This document shows, piece by piece, positions 8,551-15,617 of a stretch of DNA of 64,000 nucleotides (positions are counted from its first letter, which is position 1; each line of letters begins with the position of its first letter). The stretch comes from Rhizobiales bacterium 32-66-11. Its GTDB lineage: Bacteria; Pseudomonadota; Alphaproteobacteria; Rhizobiales; Xanthobacteraceae. The position numbers and the translations under genes are program-made. The stretch spans positions 1 through 64,000 of the forward strand of contig NCEH01000015.1 of assembly GCA_002304505.1 (NCBI GenBank), read 5' to 3'. The notes under the pieces were generated by a model that did not search any database, had not been told where the DNA came from, and saw nothing but the letters and a program-made list of their open reading frames with translations.

Positions 8551-9030
8551 TTAAGTGCTTTGTCCACCTTCGGTTTCCGTGTCGTCTCGGACTTCCCGGC
8601 GAATGCGTACCCGCTCGCGCGAGCTGACATTGAGCAGTTCGGCCGCGCGCCAGACCAGATTATCCTCGAATTCGGACAATGCACCATCGGCATAAGCGAC
8701 TTCGAACATCATCTCCACCACCCGCTCGCGGCCCTGGTCGTCCAGGGCGCGGTTCAGGATGCTGGTAAAGGAATAGAGATCAACCGCTTCCGCGTCGCGC
8801 GCGATGGCGAGGTCCACGAGTGTGTCGGTCTCGGTGTCGGCGAGGTCGAATCGTGTCGCCAGAACGGTTTTGAGCACGTTGCGTTCCTGCTCCGTCACGG
8901 CGCCGTCGATCGACATCACGTGCACGAGCAGCACCGCCGCGGCGAGACGGTAATCATTCTCCACGAAGGTGCTGGCGTCGCGGTGGCCGCCGGTGATTTC
9001 GGTGATGAAGTCGGACAGCGCGCGGAACAT
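8551..9030 (-). CDS. TerB family tellurite resistance-like protein
   Basis: A 159-residue, mostly helical acidic protein of the TerB superfamily. It shows the family signature of paired acidic helices, LAAAVLLVHVMSIDGAVTEQERNVLKTVL near the middle and EVAYADGALSEFEDNLVWRAAELLNV near the end. These form metal-binding sites in characterised TerB domains. Stand-alone copies like this are widespread in alphaproteobacteria, and no other ter gene is nearby, so tellurite resistance itself should not be assumed. ATG at 9030 has GGGGG seven bases upstream. It is followed after 52 bp by the amidotransferase pseudogene, probably one transcript. Confidence 0.85.
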   Translation of the reverse strand: MFRALSDFITEITGGHRDASTFVENDYRLAAAVLLVHVMSIDGAVTEQERNVLKTVLATRFDLADTETDTLVDLAIARDAEAVDLYSFTSILNRALDDQGRERVVEMMFEVAYADGALSEFEDNLVWRAAELLNVSSRERVRIRREVRDDTETEGGQST

Positions 9031-9144
9031 GTGACCCCCAGGCCGTGGCTCTGATCCAGTTGCCACGGGGTCAGGCGCCCTTGCAAGGCGCTGGGGCGGA
9101 AGGATTTGTCCCAAAAGGAAAAAGTCCCGGCTGTGACATTCCGG

Positions 9145-9399
9145 TCACTCGCCGTTCACGTTCGGCAGGGGCTTGCGCGTGGTGCCCTGGATGCGGTTCG
9201 CGGCATCGCCGGTGGAGGGGCGCGGCGGGGTGGGCGGGGGCGCAATCATCTGCTGGCGCGGCGCCGGCGGCGAGGTGTTCTGCCCCGGCACGCCGGGATA
9301 GGGGAAGGTCGGGGTCTGGTAGGGCTGGACGCGCTGCACCTGCGCCGCCGCTGGGGCGGCCACCAGCACGGCGGCGATCGCGATCAGGAGAAAACGCAT
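9145..9399 (-). CDS. Small secreted proline-rich protein
   Basis: An 84-residue protein with a clear Sec signal peptide (MRFLLIAIAAVLVAAPAAAQ, cut after Ala-Ala-Ala). The mature part is short and rich in Pro, Gln and Thr, for example PPAPRQQMIAPPPTPPRP, and looks disordered. A GAGG site lies seven bases before ATG at 9399. No family or function was recognised. The mature protein has no Cys. Its upstream region is AT-richer than the surroundings. Confidence 0.65.
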   Translation of the reverse strand: MRFLLIAIAAVLVAAPAAAQVQRVQPYQTPTFPYPGVPGQNTSPPAPRQQMIAPPPTPPRPSTGDAANRIQGTTRKPLPNVNGE

Positions 9400-9743
9400 T
9401 TGGACCTCATTCTGCCGTGCATATCGTAGCGATACCCCGCCACGTCTACCGTTCTTACGCGCTTGTGATTTCAAAATACCAACAGGCCGACAGGGTGCGC
9501 TGTTCCTACACGTTCTCGTGGCGCGCCTCGTGCTCCGGCTTCCTGGTCCGGCGTCGGGGCGGCGAGGCGTTCGACGTGCGGTCGAATTTCCCTAGGGGAG
9601 CTGGTGGAAAAAATTTGGTCAAGCGTGATCTTGACACTAGAAATCTCTGGCTTTGCCGTTATTTCTGGCCTGATTGAACGATCCGCAAATGATATTTCGA
9701 ATTGATTGCGTTTATCAGATGCAGTGTGACCTGCGTGTGCCGG
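9400..9743. other. Intergenic region, no gene seen
   Basis: A divergent spacer with unusually AT-rich stretches (about 9600-9720) compared with the rest of the window. The EcfG promoter for the PRC-barrel gene begins at its right edge. A CCCTAGGG palindrome lies near 9590. I see no ORF with coding character. Confidence 0.4.
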
Positions 9744-9768
9744 GGAACATAGCGGTGATGGTGACGTT
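9744..9768 (+). promoter_or_regulatory. EcfG-type promoter of the PRC-barrel gene
   Basis: GGAAC at 9744-9748 and CGTT at 9765-9768 with 16 bases between, the exact alphaproteobacterial EcfG pattern. It lies about 50 bases upstream of ATG 9820. Confidence 0.82.
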
Positions 9769-9819
9769 GCATTCTTCGTAATCCTGCGCTGAACGCGGCG
9801 CTAAAGAACGGAGTTTGCC

Positions 9820-10377
9820 ATGAACACGAAGATGCTCACCGTCACCGCCCTGGCCGCGCTTCTTGCCGGCCCCGCCTTCGCCCAGACCGCGACGCCGCCG
9901 AGCGCCGCGCCGTCCACGCCGTCCGCCACCACGCCGTCGACCGCCACCCCCTCCACCTCGACCAAGCCCTCGTCGTCTTCCAGCGCGATGCCGTCCACGG
10001 CGACCGGCTCCTCGGCCTTCATCGAGAGCCAGCAGCAGGAGCAGTGGCTCGCGAGCAATCTGATCGGCACCAAGGTGCGCGGCTCGGGCGACGAGAGCCT
10101 GGGCGAAGTGAACGACGTGCTGCTGGATCGCAACGGCGCCATGGTCGGCGCGGTGATCGGCGTCGGCGGCTTCCTCGGCGTCGGCGAGAAGGATGTCGCG
10201 GTGCCGTTCAATGCGCTCGAGCTGGTGCGCAATACCAACGGCGACACCCTGGTTCTGCGCAAGTCCAAGGACGAGCTGAAGGCGGCGCCGGAATTCAAGG
10301 AATATACCGCCCCGACCCCGGCCTCCACCAGCGGCACGACCGGCGCTCCGGCGACCACGACGCCTGCCGCGCGCTGA
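9820..10377 (+). CDS. Secreted PRC-barrel domain protein
   Basis: A 185-residue exported protein: signal peptide (MNTKMLTVTALAALLAGPAFAQ), then a Ser/Thr/Pro/Ala low-complexity linker to about residue 62. One PRC-barrel domain follows (WLASNLIGTKVRGSGDESLGEVNDVLLDRNGAMVGAVIGVGGFLGVGEKDVAVPFNALELV), then another Thr/Ala/Pro tail. PRC barrels are small beta domains with protein-binding roles; the exported ones in this order are often stress induced. GGAG sits eight bases before ATG. A consensus EcfG promoter upstream and a strong terminator downstream make it a single-gene general-stress unit. The precise role is unknown. Confidence 0.88.
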   Translation: MNTKMLTVTALAALLAGPAFAQTATPPSAAPSTPSATTPSTATPSTSTKPSSSSSAMPSTATGSSAFIESQQQEQWLASNLIGTKVRGSGDESLGEVNDVLLDRNGAMVGAVIGVGGFLGVGEKDVAVPFNALELVRNTNGDTLVLRKSKDELKAAPEFKEYTAPTPASTSGTTGAPATTTPAAR

Positions 10378-10399
10378 TCCGCGCATAGACCGACACATG

Positions 10400-10435
10400 G
10401 GGGTAGGTGCCGAAAGGCACCTGCCCCTTTCTTTT
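10400..10435 (+). terminator. Rho-independent terminator of the PRC-barrel gene
   Basis: GGGGTAGGTGCC (10400-10411), loop GAAA, GGCACCTGCCCC (10416-10427), then TTTCTTTT. A twelve-base-pair stem with one G-T wobble. Confidence 0.9.
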
Positions 10436-10571
10436 GGGATTTTCGCGGCGGCGAGCCGTCGCTGGCGAGCGCTATCCCTTCGTTTCGACGAAGATGCTAT
10501 CGTTCGTCGCGCGCCACGAAGCGGCCGCGCGCCGGGCGCGGAAATCCGCCCGAACGATGAAAGGGTAAGAC

Positions 10572-10970
10572 GTGTCCGACACGCCTCAGCCGCGGGGCTG
10601 TGCCCTGCTGGTGGAAGACGAACCGTTCGTCGCGATGGTGGCCGGTCAGATCCTGGCCGACGAGGGATTCGAGGTGGTCGAGGCCGCCTCGGCCGCCGCC
10701 GCGCTGTCGCATCTCGACGGTCGGCCGGGCGGCTATGTCCTGGCGGTGGTGGACCTTGGCCTGCCCGACATGCGGGGTGAGGCGCTGGTGGGGGAACTGC
10801 GCGGCCGTGCCGGGGATCTGCCGATCATCGTCGCAAGCGGGTACGACCTTGGGGAATTGAAGGATATTTTCACCACTGTCACAAAGGTCGCGCTGGTGAC
10901 CAAGCCCTATGACACCAGCGCCCTGCGCCGTGCGCTGGAAACCCTGGGATTTTCAGTGGGAACGGATTAA
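10572..10970 (+). CDS. Single-domain response regulator, FATGUY-like
   Basis: A 132-residue lone receiver domain: acidic pair in LVEDEP, phosphoacceptor Asp61 in AVVDLGLPD, Lys111 in VTKPYD. After strand 4 it reads IIVASGYD, close to the FATGUY motif of single-domain regulators that modulate PhyR phosphorylation in the alphaproteobacterial stress response (SdrG/MrrA type). That motif plus its place 1.3 kb from phyR suggests a role in the same phosphorelay; this is inference. Start is GTG 10572 with AAGGG seven bases upstream. No EcfG motif was seen in front of it. Confidence 0.82.
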   Translation: MSDTPQPRGCALLVEDEPFVAMVAGQILADEGFEVVEAASAAAALSHLDGRPGGYVLAVVDLGLPDMRGEALVGELRGRAGDLPIIVASGYDLGELKDIFTTVTKVALVTKPYDTSALRRALETLGFSVGTD

Positions 10971-11210
10971 GCGCCGACGGTCCCTTCTCGCATGCCCGTG
11001 GCATGCTCCCGGAGGGAGCCTGTCTTGCTTGGCGAGGGGGAGGCGAGCAGCGGCCATGTCGGAAGCTGGGGGGAGGGGAAGGGGTGAAAACCTCCGCCAC
11101 GTCCGCCGCTCAGTCTTTCAAACGCTGGCACGGGCCGCCGGTTCCTCCGCCGCCCACGCCGCGGCGGCTATTTTTGCATTGCACCCGTTCGCATCCCGGA
11201 TACCGTCGGC
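10971..11210. other. Spacer with two short hairpins
   Basis: Just after the response regulator, GCATGCC-CGT-GGCATGC (10990-11006) and TCCC-GGA-GGGA (11007-11017) form adjacent small hairpins without a T tract, perhaps a weak terminator. The rest up to the tandem repeat shows no coding signal. Confidence 0.4.
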
Positions 11211-11310
11211 AGGAGCCGGCAGGAGCCGGCAGGAGCCGGCAGGAGCCGGCAGGAGCCGGCAGGAGCCGGCAGGAGCCGGCAGGAGCCGGCAGGAGCCGGC
11301 AGGAGCCGGC
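11211..11310. repeat. Ten perfect copies of a 10-bp tandem repeat
   Basis: AGGAGCCGGC is repeated ten times without a change, flanked by a partial unit on each side. It lies in an intergenic region just before a terminator for the minus-strand genes. Because 10 is not divisible by three, a frame through it repeats a 10-residue Arg/Gln/Glu/Pro/Ala/Gly pattern, which I do not take as a gene. Copy number is likely variable between strains. Confidence 0.95.
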
Positions 11311-11337
11311 AGGACACGCGGCCGGGAGCTTCCGGCG

Positions 11338-11365
11338 AAAAAAGACCCCGGAGGAACCGGGGTCT
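11338..11365 (-). terminator. Terminator of the YqjD/YqjE-like pair
   Basis: AGACCCCGG (11343-11351) pairs with CCGGGGTCT (11357-11365) around a five-base loop. Six A residues at 11338-11343 give the U tract on the minus strand, which is where the upstream genes read. Confidence 0.85.
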
Positions 11366-11437
11366 GATTTGCGCAGGGCCGAAGCCGAGGCCGCTTGATC
11401 GCGCGCGGACCGGGTCTCCGCTCCGCTCGAAAAGGCG

Positions 11438-11773
11438 CTACCGTCGGCGGCCGAACAGCACCGCCTGGCCCACGCCGATCAGAGCCGCCACCGCCACGGT
11501 GGCGATGGGATGGCGCTCCGCGACGCGCGTCACCGAGGCGAATGCGCCCAGCGACAGGGGCGCCATCCCCTGGTTGCGGCGCCCGGCGGTGGCGATGGCT
11601 GCGAACAGGCCCGCCACCACGAAGCCCGCCAGGGCGGTGAAGAGGGCCGCCAGCGTCGGATCATAATGCTGGCTCAGCGCCTGATAGAGGCAGATGGCCA
11701 GGAATGCCGCGCCGATCCACAGGAAGCCGACGGCGAGGAAGATCAGCAGCGCGCGGGCCGCCATGGACTTCAC
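11438..11773 (-). CDS. Small membrane protein, YqjE/holin-like
   Basis: A 111-residue protein with two membrane segments near the N-terminus (MAARALLIFLAVGFLWIGAAFLAICLYQAL and PTLAALFTALAGFVVAGLFAAIATA), a hydrophobic C-terminal stretch (IATVAVAALIGVGQAVLFG) and a final Arg cluster. Length and order match the YqjE-type partner of YqjD proteins; the family call rests on architecture and context. GTG 11773 overlaps the upstream stop as GTGA, so the two are translationally coupled; ATG 11764 is an alternative. It shares the EcfG promoter of the upstream gene. Confidence 0.7.
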   Translation of the reverse strand: MKSMAARALLIFLAVGFLWIGAAFLAICLYQALSQHYDPTLAALFTALAGFVVAGLFAAIATAGRRNQGMAPLSLGAFASVTRVAERHPIATVAVAALIGVGQAVLFGRRR

Positions 11774-12084
11774 CGCCGAACCAGCAACTGGCCGAGCAGG
11801 GCGCCGACGCCCGCTGCGATGGCGCAGGCGGCGAGAGGTTGGGCGACGATGCGCTCGCGCAGGGTGTTCATCTGCCCCTCGGCCCAATCGGTCACTTCGT
11901 CCGCTGCGGCCTCCGCTTCTCCGGCCGCGCCGCGCACGCCGTGGCGGGCGGTCTTGCCGAGGGTACCGACCAATTGCGCGAAATCGGCCCGCAGCTTTTC
12001 CAAATCCTGCCGCAGGTCCGCGAGGCTCGGCTCCACGCCGGCGTCGAAGGGCTTTCCGGGGTTCGCGTCCGGCTGATCGACCAT
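11770..12084 (-). CDS. DUF883/YqjD-like membrane-anchored protein
   Basis: A 104-residue protein with an amphipathic, coiled-coil-prone N-terminal half (LADLRQDLEKLRADFAQLVGTLG). It ends in one membrane segment, QPLAACAIAAGVGALLGQLLVRR, typical of the YqjD/ElaB (DUF883) family. E. coli relatives sit in the inner membrane and bind ribosomes in stationary phase; whether that holds here is unknown. ATG 12084 has GGAG upstream. A consensus EcfG promoter lies about 60 bases upstream, with a triplicated -35 hexamer, so the gene should be induced by general stress. Confidence 0.82.
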   Translation of the reverse strand: MVDQPDANPGKPFDAGVEPSLADLRQDLEKLRADFAQLVGTLGKTARHGVRGAAGEAEAAADEVTDWAEGQMNTLRERIVAQPLAACAIAAGVGALLGQLLVRR

Positions 12085-12141
12085 GCTCTTTTCTCCGCTG
12101 TGTGGAAGCTTTCGGGCGGGCCTTTACCCGCTCGCGCACAC

Positions 12142-12166
12142 AACGCGGGGACCGCTGTCCAGTTCC
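12142..12166 (-). promoter_or_regulatory. EcfG-type promoter with triplicated -35 element
   Basis: On the minus strand GGAAC (12166-12162), 16 bases, CGTT (12145-12142). Two more GGAAC copies follow upstream at six-base steps (up to about 12180), but only the first has the right spacing. Confidence 0.82.
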
Positions 12167-12224
12167 AGTTCCAGTTCCGGTCTCGGGAGAGCGGGGCCCT
12201 CCCCCGGGGACCGGACGAAGCGCG

Positions 12225-13013
12225 TCAGGCGGAACGCGCTTCCGGCCCGAGGGAGCGCGCCTCATGGAAGAACAGCGCCTGGGCGATGGTCGCCTTCACG
12301 GTCTCGCTCAGGAACGGCTTGGTGATGAGATAGGTCGGCTCCGGCCGCTCGCCAGTCAAAAGGCGATCGGGGAAGGCGGTGATGAAGATCACCGGCACGT
12401 TGAAGGTCTGGAGAATGTCGGTCACCGCATCGATGCCGGAGGAGCCGTCCGCCAGCTGGATGTCGGCGAGCACGAGGCCGAAGTCGCTCTGCTGTGCCAG
12501 TTCCACCGCCTTGGAATGGGTGGGCGCGACGCCCACCACTTCATGCCCGAGTTCGGTCACCAGGGTTTTCAGGTCGAGCGCGATCACCCATTCGTCCTCG
12601 ATGATGAGCACGCGGGTGGCCAGCTGCTCGTCGATCTCCTGTTGCGCGGCGACCACCTGGGCCTCCACCTCGTCCAGCGAGATCTGGAGAATGGAGGCCG
12701 CCTCGGCGAAGGAGAATCCTTCCATTGCCGTCAGCAGCAGCGCCACGCGGGAGGAGGAGTCCAGCAATTGCAGACGCTGGTCGGCACGGCTCGACACCGC
12801 CGCCTGGCCCTCCGGGCGCCGGGCCCACACATGGTGGAACGCCTGGTAGAGCGCGACCCGCGGCGATACCGAAAGATCCAGCGGCACGCTCGCGTCGAGG
12901 ACGCCTTGCAGGGTCGCCTGCACGATCGCGTCGCCGGCTTTCTGGGAGCCAAGAAGCGCGCGGGCATAGCGGCGCAAATAGGGAAGCTGCTTGATGAGCT
13001 GTTGCTGTGGCAT
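12225..13013 (-). CDS. phyR: Anti-anti-sigma factor PhyR
   Basis: Master regulator of the alphaproteobacterial general stress response. When phosphorylated, its sigma-like domain binds NepR and frees EcfG. The 262 residues are the usual length. The N-terminal EcfG-like domain covers about 1-125 (LPYLRRYARALLGSQKAGD, then the region-4-like FSFAEAASILQISLDEVEAQV). The C-terminal receiver has the acidic residues in LIIEDEW, phosphoacceptor Asp184 in LADIQLADG and Lys232 in ITKPF. ATG 13013 is the start. A consensus EcfG promoter at 13043-13067 indicates autoactivation. A degenerate HisKA_2 protein is divergently encoded 230 bp away, and ecfG and nepR lie 3-4 kb further. Confidence 0.96.
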   Translation of the reverse strand: MPQQQLIKQLPYLRRYARALLGSQKAGDAIVQATLQGVLDASVPLDLSVSPRVALYQAFHHVWARRPEGQAAVSSRADQRLQLLDSSSRVALLLTAMEGFSFAEAASILQISLDEVEAQVVAAQQEIDEQLATRVLIIEDEWVIALDLKTLVTELGHEVVGVAPTHSKAVELAQQSDFGLVLADIQLADGSSGIDAVTDILQTFNVPVIFITAFPDRLLTGERPEPTYLITKPFLSETVKATIAQALFFHEARSLGPEARSA

Positions 13014-13042
13014 GCTCTCTCGCCTCGGGACAGGTCGCTCAT

Positions 13043-13067
13043 AACGCGGCCGTGCGGGAAAAGTTCC
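13043..13067 (-). promoter_or_regulatory. EcfG-type promoter of phyR
   Basis: Minus strand: GGAAC (13067-13063), 16 bases, CGTTAT starting at 13046. About 30 bases before the phyR ATG. Its -35 region is one arm of a perfect inverted repeat shared with the plus-strand motif. Confidence 0.88.
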
Positions 13068-13075
13068 CGTGTATA

Positions 13076-13101
13076 GGAACTTTTCAACGCGCGTGCGCAT
13101 T
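13076..13101 (+). promoter_or_regulatory. Imperfect EcfG-like promoter toward the kinase-like gene
   Basis: GGAAC at 13076-13080, 17 bases, CATT at 13098-13101, one base off the -10 consensus. Together with the phyR -35 it makes the 10-bp inverted repeat GAAAAGTTCC/GGAACTTTTC (13058-13085, spacer 8). Confidence 0.5.
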
Positions 13102-13242
13102 ATAGACGTGGTCGGTCGACGTTGCAGCCTCCCACAGAGCTTCAGGTCGGCCGGCGTGAACTGTTCCGTGAAAACAGCAGGATCAGGCCTGGCGCAGCGG
13201 CCGGGTGGGGTGGTCAGAACAGGCCGAACCGCGGAGCGAGGC

Positions 13243-14976
13243 ATGTGGTGGGTGAGAGGCGAGGCGGCTCGGGCGCGTCATCGCGAACGGGCGGCCATCT
13301 TCGCTTCTGCGGTCGGACAACCGCGTCATTTGCTGGACAGCGTGCGGCGCGGCCTGCTGGTGGTGATCCTGCTGGCGATCGCGCCGATCGCCTCCGCGAG
13401 CATGTTGCAAGGTGTCCTGCAATTGCGGCGCGCGGGAGAAGAAGCGCAGCATCGGCTGCTCCAGGGGGCCATCGCCGGCGCCGGCAGCCAGCAGAATGTC
13501 TTTGCGTCCGCCGAGAACGTGCTTCAGGCGTTGAAGAATGTGCAGGCCGTGCGCGCCGCCGGCGGCGAATGCGCGCCCACCTTGTATGGCGCCACCTTGA
13601 GCCTGCCGTTTGCCTCCAACATCGCGCTGATCGGCAAGGACGGGCGCGTCGCGTGCTCGGCCCTGGCCGCGCCCGGGCAGGATCTGTCGAAGTACGAATG
13701 GTGGCGCGAGGTGCTCGCCTCCAAGGTGTTCGTGATCAGCCATCGGATGCTGAGCCCGATCACCCGCCAGCAGGTCCTCGCCGCCACACTCCCCCTTTAT
13801 GGCGATACCGGTGTGTTCGAGGGCGCGATCTCGATCGCGATCGACGCGGGCTGGCTGGACAATCTGCTGAAGCGCGAAACCCCCCTTAGCGACGGCGTCG
13901 CGGCAGTGCTGGACGATGATGGCACCGAGTTGGTCTCGAACGCGCCGGACATCTCGCGCCGCCTGTTCGCCGACACGGCCGCCGTGCAGACCTCCGGCGC
14001 GCTCGAGCAAGCGACCGACGAAGCCGGCCGCTCCTGGACCTTCGCCACCGCCCCGCTGGATCGCCAGGGGCTAAGGGTCGCGTTCGCCAAGCCCACCGAC
14101 CAGTTGTTCGCCTGGACCACCTTGCATGTCGCGGTGAGCTTCGTGCTGCCGGTGGTCATGGTGCTGTTCACGATCGTCGCCATCTGGCTCGCGACCGACC
14201 GCATCGTGCTGCAATGGCTGCTCTATCTGCGCCGGGTGACGGCGGTGTACGCGCAAGGCCATTATGGGTTCCGTCCCTCGCGCATGGGGGACGCGCCGAG
14301 TGAATTCCGGGTGCTCGGCAATGCCATCGAGGACATGGCGCTGGCGGTGCGCGAGCGCGACGGCAAGCTGCGCGAGGCGCTGGCGGAAAAGACCGCGCTG
14401 GTGCGCGAGATCCATCACCGCATCAAGAATTCGCTCCAGGTGGTGGTGTCCCTGCTCAGCCTCTACGGCTCGGGTATCCCGCAGGGGCCGGACCGGCGGC
14501 GGTTCGAGCAATTGCGCACGCGGGTGAACACACTCGCCGTGGTGCACCGCATCCTGTTCGAGGCCAATGAAGGATCGGAAGTGCGCCTGCGCGAGCTGCT
14601 GCGCGAGCTGAGCGCGCTGCTGGAGGGCTCTTCCGACCGCAATGTGATGGTGATCGTCGATGCCGAGGACGTCACCTTGTCCACCGATCTTGCGGTGCCG
14701 CTGGCTTTGATGCTTTCGGAAATCGTCATGGCGTTGTCCGTCAGCAAGGCGCGCGGGCCGGTGCGCATCGCGCTGCATTGCGTGCAGGAAGCGGAGCTGA
14801 TCGCGCTGCGCATCGAAATCGGCGAGCCGCTCGGCGATCGCCTGGCCGAGGGCAATGCGGACCTTGCCTATGGCTTCGCCCGGCAGATGGGCGGCTCCAT
14901 CGTCACGGAGGAGAGCCTGACCGGGGCGCGGGTGATCGTGCGCTTTCCCCCCCGCCAGATCCACCGGGCGACGTAA
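13243..14976 (+). CDS. HisKA_2-type sensor protein with degenerate ATP-binding domain (PhyP-like)
   Basis: A 577-residue membrane protein beside phyR. TM1 at about 36-55 and TM2 at about 295-317 bracket a periplasmic Cache-like sensor. A HAMP-like linker and HisKA_2 dimerisation domain follow, with EIHHRIKNSLQ at 390-399. The catalytic domain looks degraded. The N-box position reads SEIVMALSVSKA instead of an Asn-containing ELVTNALKHA, and the DxGxG and GxG boxes are absent (IEIGEPLGD, then GFARQMGGSI). It may therefore be a poor kinase and act mainly as a PhyR phosphatase, as reported for PhyP of Sphingomonas. Start ATG 13243 follows GGAGCGAGG. Sensor and PhyR link are strong from context; the activity is inference. 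Confidence 0.85.
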   Translation: MWWVRGEAARARHRERAAIFASAVGQPRHLLDSVRRGLLVVILLAIAPIASASMLQGVLQLRRAGEEAQHRLLQGAIAGAGSQQNVFASAENVLQALKNVQAVRAAGGECAPTLYGATLSLPFASNIALIGKDGRVACSALAAPGQDLSKYEWWREVLASKVFVISHRMLSPITRQQVLAATLPLYGDTGVFEGAISIAIDAGWLDNLLKRETPLSDGVAAVLDDDGTELVSNAPDISRRLFADTAAVQTSGALEQATDEAGRSWTFATAPLDRQGLRVAFAKPTDQLFAWTTLHVAVSFVLPVVMVLFTIVAIWLATDRIVLQWLLYLRRVTAVYAQGHYGFRPSRMGDAPSEFRVLGNAIEDMALAVRERDGKLREALAEKTALVREIHHRIKNSLQVVVSLLSLYGSGIPQGPDRRRFEQLRTRVNTLAVVHRILFEANEGSEVRLRELLRELSALLEGSSDRNVMVIVDAEDVTLSTDLAVPLALMLSEIVMALSVSKARGPVRIALHCVQEAELIALRIEIGEPLGDRLAEGNADLAYGFARQMGGSIVTEESLTGARVIVRFPPRQIHRAT

Positions 14977-15035
14977 CGCGATACCCTTATCCCGCGTACG
15001 GCACCCCGATAAGGACAGGTTCCTTGTCTTTAGTC

Positions 15036-15060
15036 GGAACCTCTCCCGCTCCCGCTCGTT
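15036..15060 (+). promoter_or_regulatory. EcfG-type promoter of the KGG-repeat gene
   Basis: GGAAC (15036-15040), 16 bases, CGTT (15057-15060), 53 bases before ATG 15114. Confidence 0.85.
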
Positions 15061-15113
15061 GTGTCGAGGAGTCTCAGGAAGGGCTCATTCCCCCAACGCT
15101 AAGGAGCGAGGAG

Positions 15114-15380
15114 ATGACGAAGGCTCAAGGAAAGGGCTCGTCCAACCGCGGCTTTGCGGCGATGGACGCCGAAAAGCAGCGTGCCATCGCCCGGAAGGGC
15201 GGCGAAAGCGTGCCTGCGGAAAAGCGCAGCTTCTCCCAGGATCGCGCTTTGGCCTCCGCCGCGGGGCGCAAGGGCGGTCAGAGCGTGGCGGACGAGGATC
15301 GCAGCTTCTCGCGTGATCGTTCGTTGGCTTCGCAGGCGGGCCAGAAAGGCGGCCAGGCCTCCCATTCCGGCCGGTCCTGA
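15114..15380 (+). CDS. KGG-repeat stress-induced hydrophilic protein (GsiB-like)
   Basis: An 88-residue, very hydrophilic protein with repeated KGG motifs (RAIARKGGESVPAEKRSF, SAAGRKGGQSVADEDRSF, SQAGQKGGQAS), the signature of the general stress protein family that includes GsiB and YciG. Such proteins behave as small disordered protectants in desiccation or salt stress; a direct activity is not known. AAGGAGCGAGGAG precedes the ATG. A consensus EcfG promoter and a strong terminator frame it as a single-gene general-stress unit between the sensor gene and ecfG. Confidence 0.9.
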   Translation: MTKAQGKGSSNRGFAAMDAEKQRAIARKGGESVPAEKRSFSQDRALASAAGRKGGQSVADEDRSFSRDRSLASQAGQKGGQASHSGRS

Positions 15381-15405
15381 GAACCGGCGGGATTCGTTGC
15401 CTGGG

Positions 15406-15440
15406 CGGGGAAGCCGGCTTGGCTTCCCCGTTTCTTTTTT
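15406..15440 (+). terminator. Rho-independent terminator of the KGG-repeat gene
   Basis: CGGGGAAGCC (15406-15415), loop GGCTT, GGCTTCCCCG (15421-15430), then TTTCTTTTTT. A perfect ten-base-pair stem. Confidence 0.93.
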
Positions 15441-15470
15441 GCGGTGGCGACGCATTTTGCCGGCATCCCG

Positions 15471-15495
15471 GGAACTTCGACCCGCGTCGTGCGTT
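15471..15495 (+). promoter_or_regulatory. EcfG-type promoter of ecfG (autoregulation)
   Basis: GGAAC (15471-15475), 16 bases, CGTT (15492-15495). Transcription would begin near 15502, leaving a leader of more than 100 bases before the favoured start codon. Confidence 0.87.
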
Positions 15496-15617
15496 AGGTC
15501 GGGAAGGAAGGGATGATACGCTTCGCGATCGCCATGGCTTTGGGTCCACGCCGACAGGCGTCGAGACCGGCCGTGCCGCTTTTCACCGGCGTGCGTCGTC
15601 CGGGTGGGAGGATGATC

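Noticed and set aside
9481-9506. Possible EcfG-like motif GGAAC-N17-TGTT on the minus strand upstream of the small secreted protein
   Set aside because: One -10 mismatch, 17-bp spacing and about 80 bases of extra leader; too weak to list as a promoter.
11211-11310. Possible CRISPR array
   Set aside because: The 10-bp units are contiguous with no spacers and no cas genes are present.
11003-11398. ORF encoding repeated Arg-Gln-Glu-Pro-Ala-Gly units
   Set aside because: It is only the 10-bp tandem repeat read in frame, with no ribosome site or family.
15513-15617. N-terminal extension of EcfG from ATG 15513
   Set aside because: The predicted transcript start from the consensus promoter lies about ten bases before this ATG, leaving little room for a ribosome site, and the extension has no family-like sequence; kept only as an alternative start.
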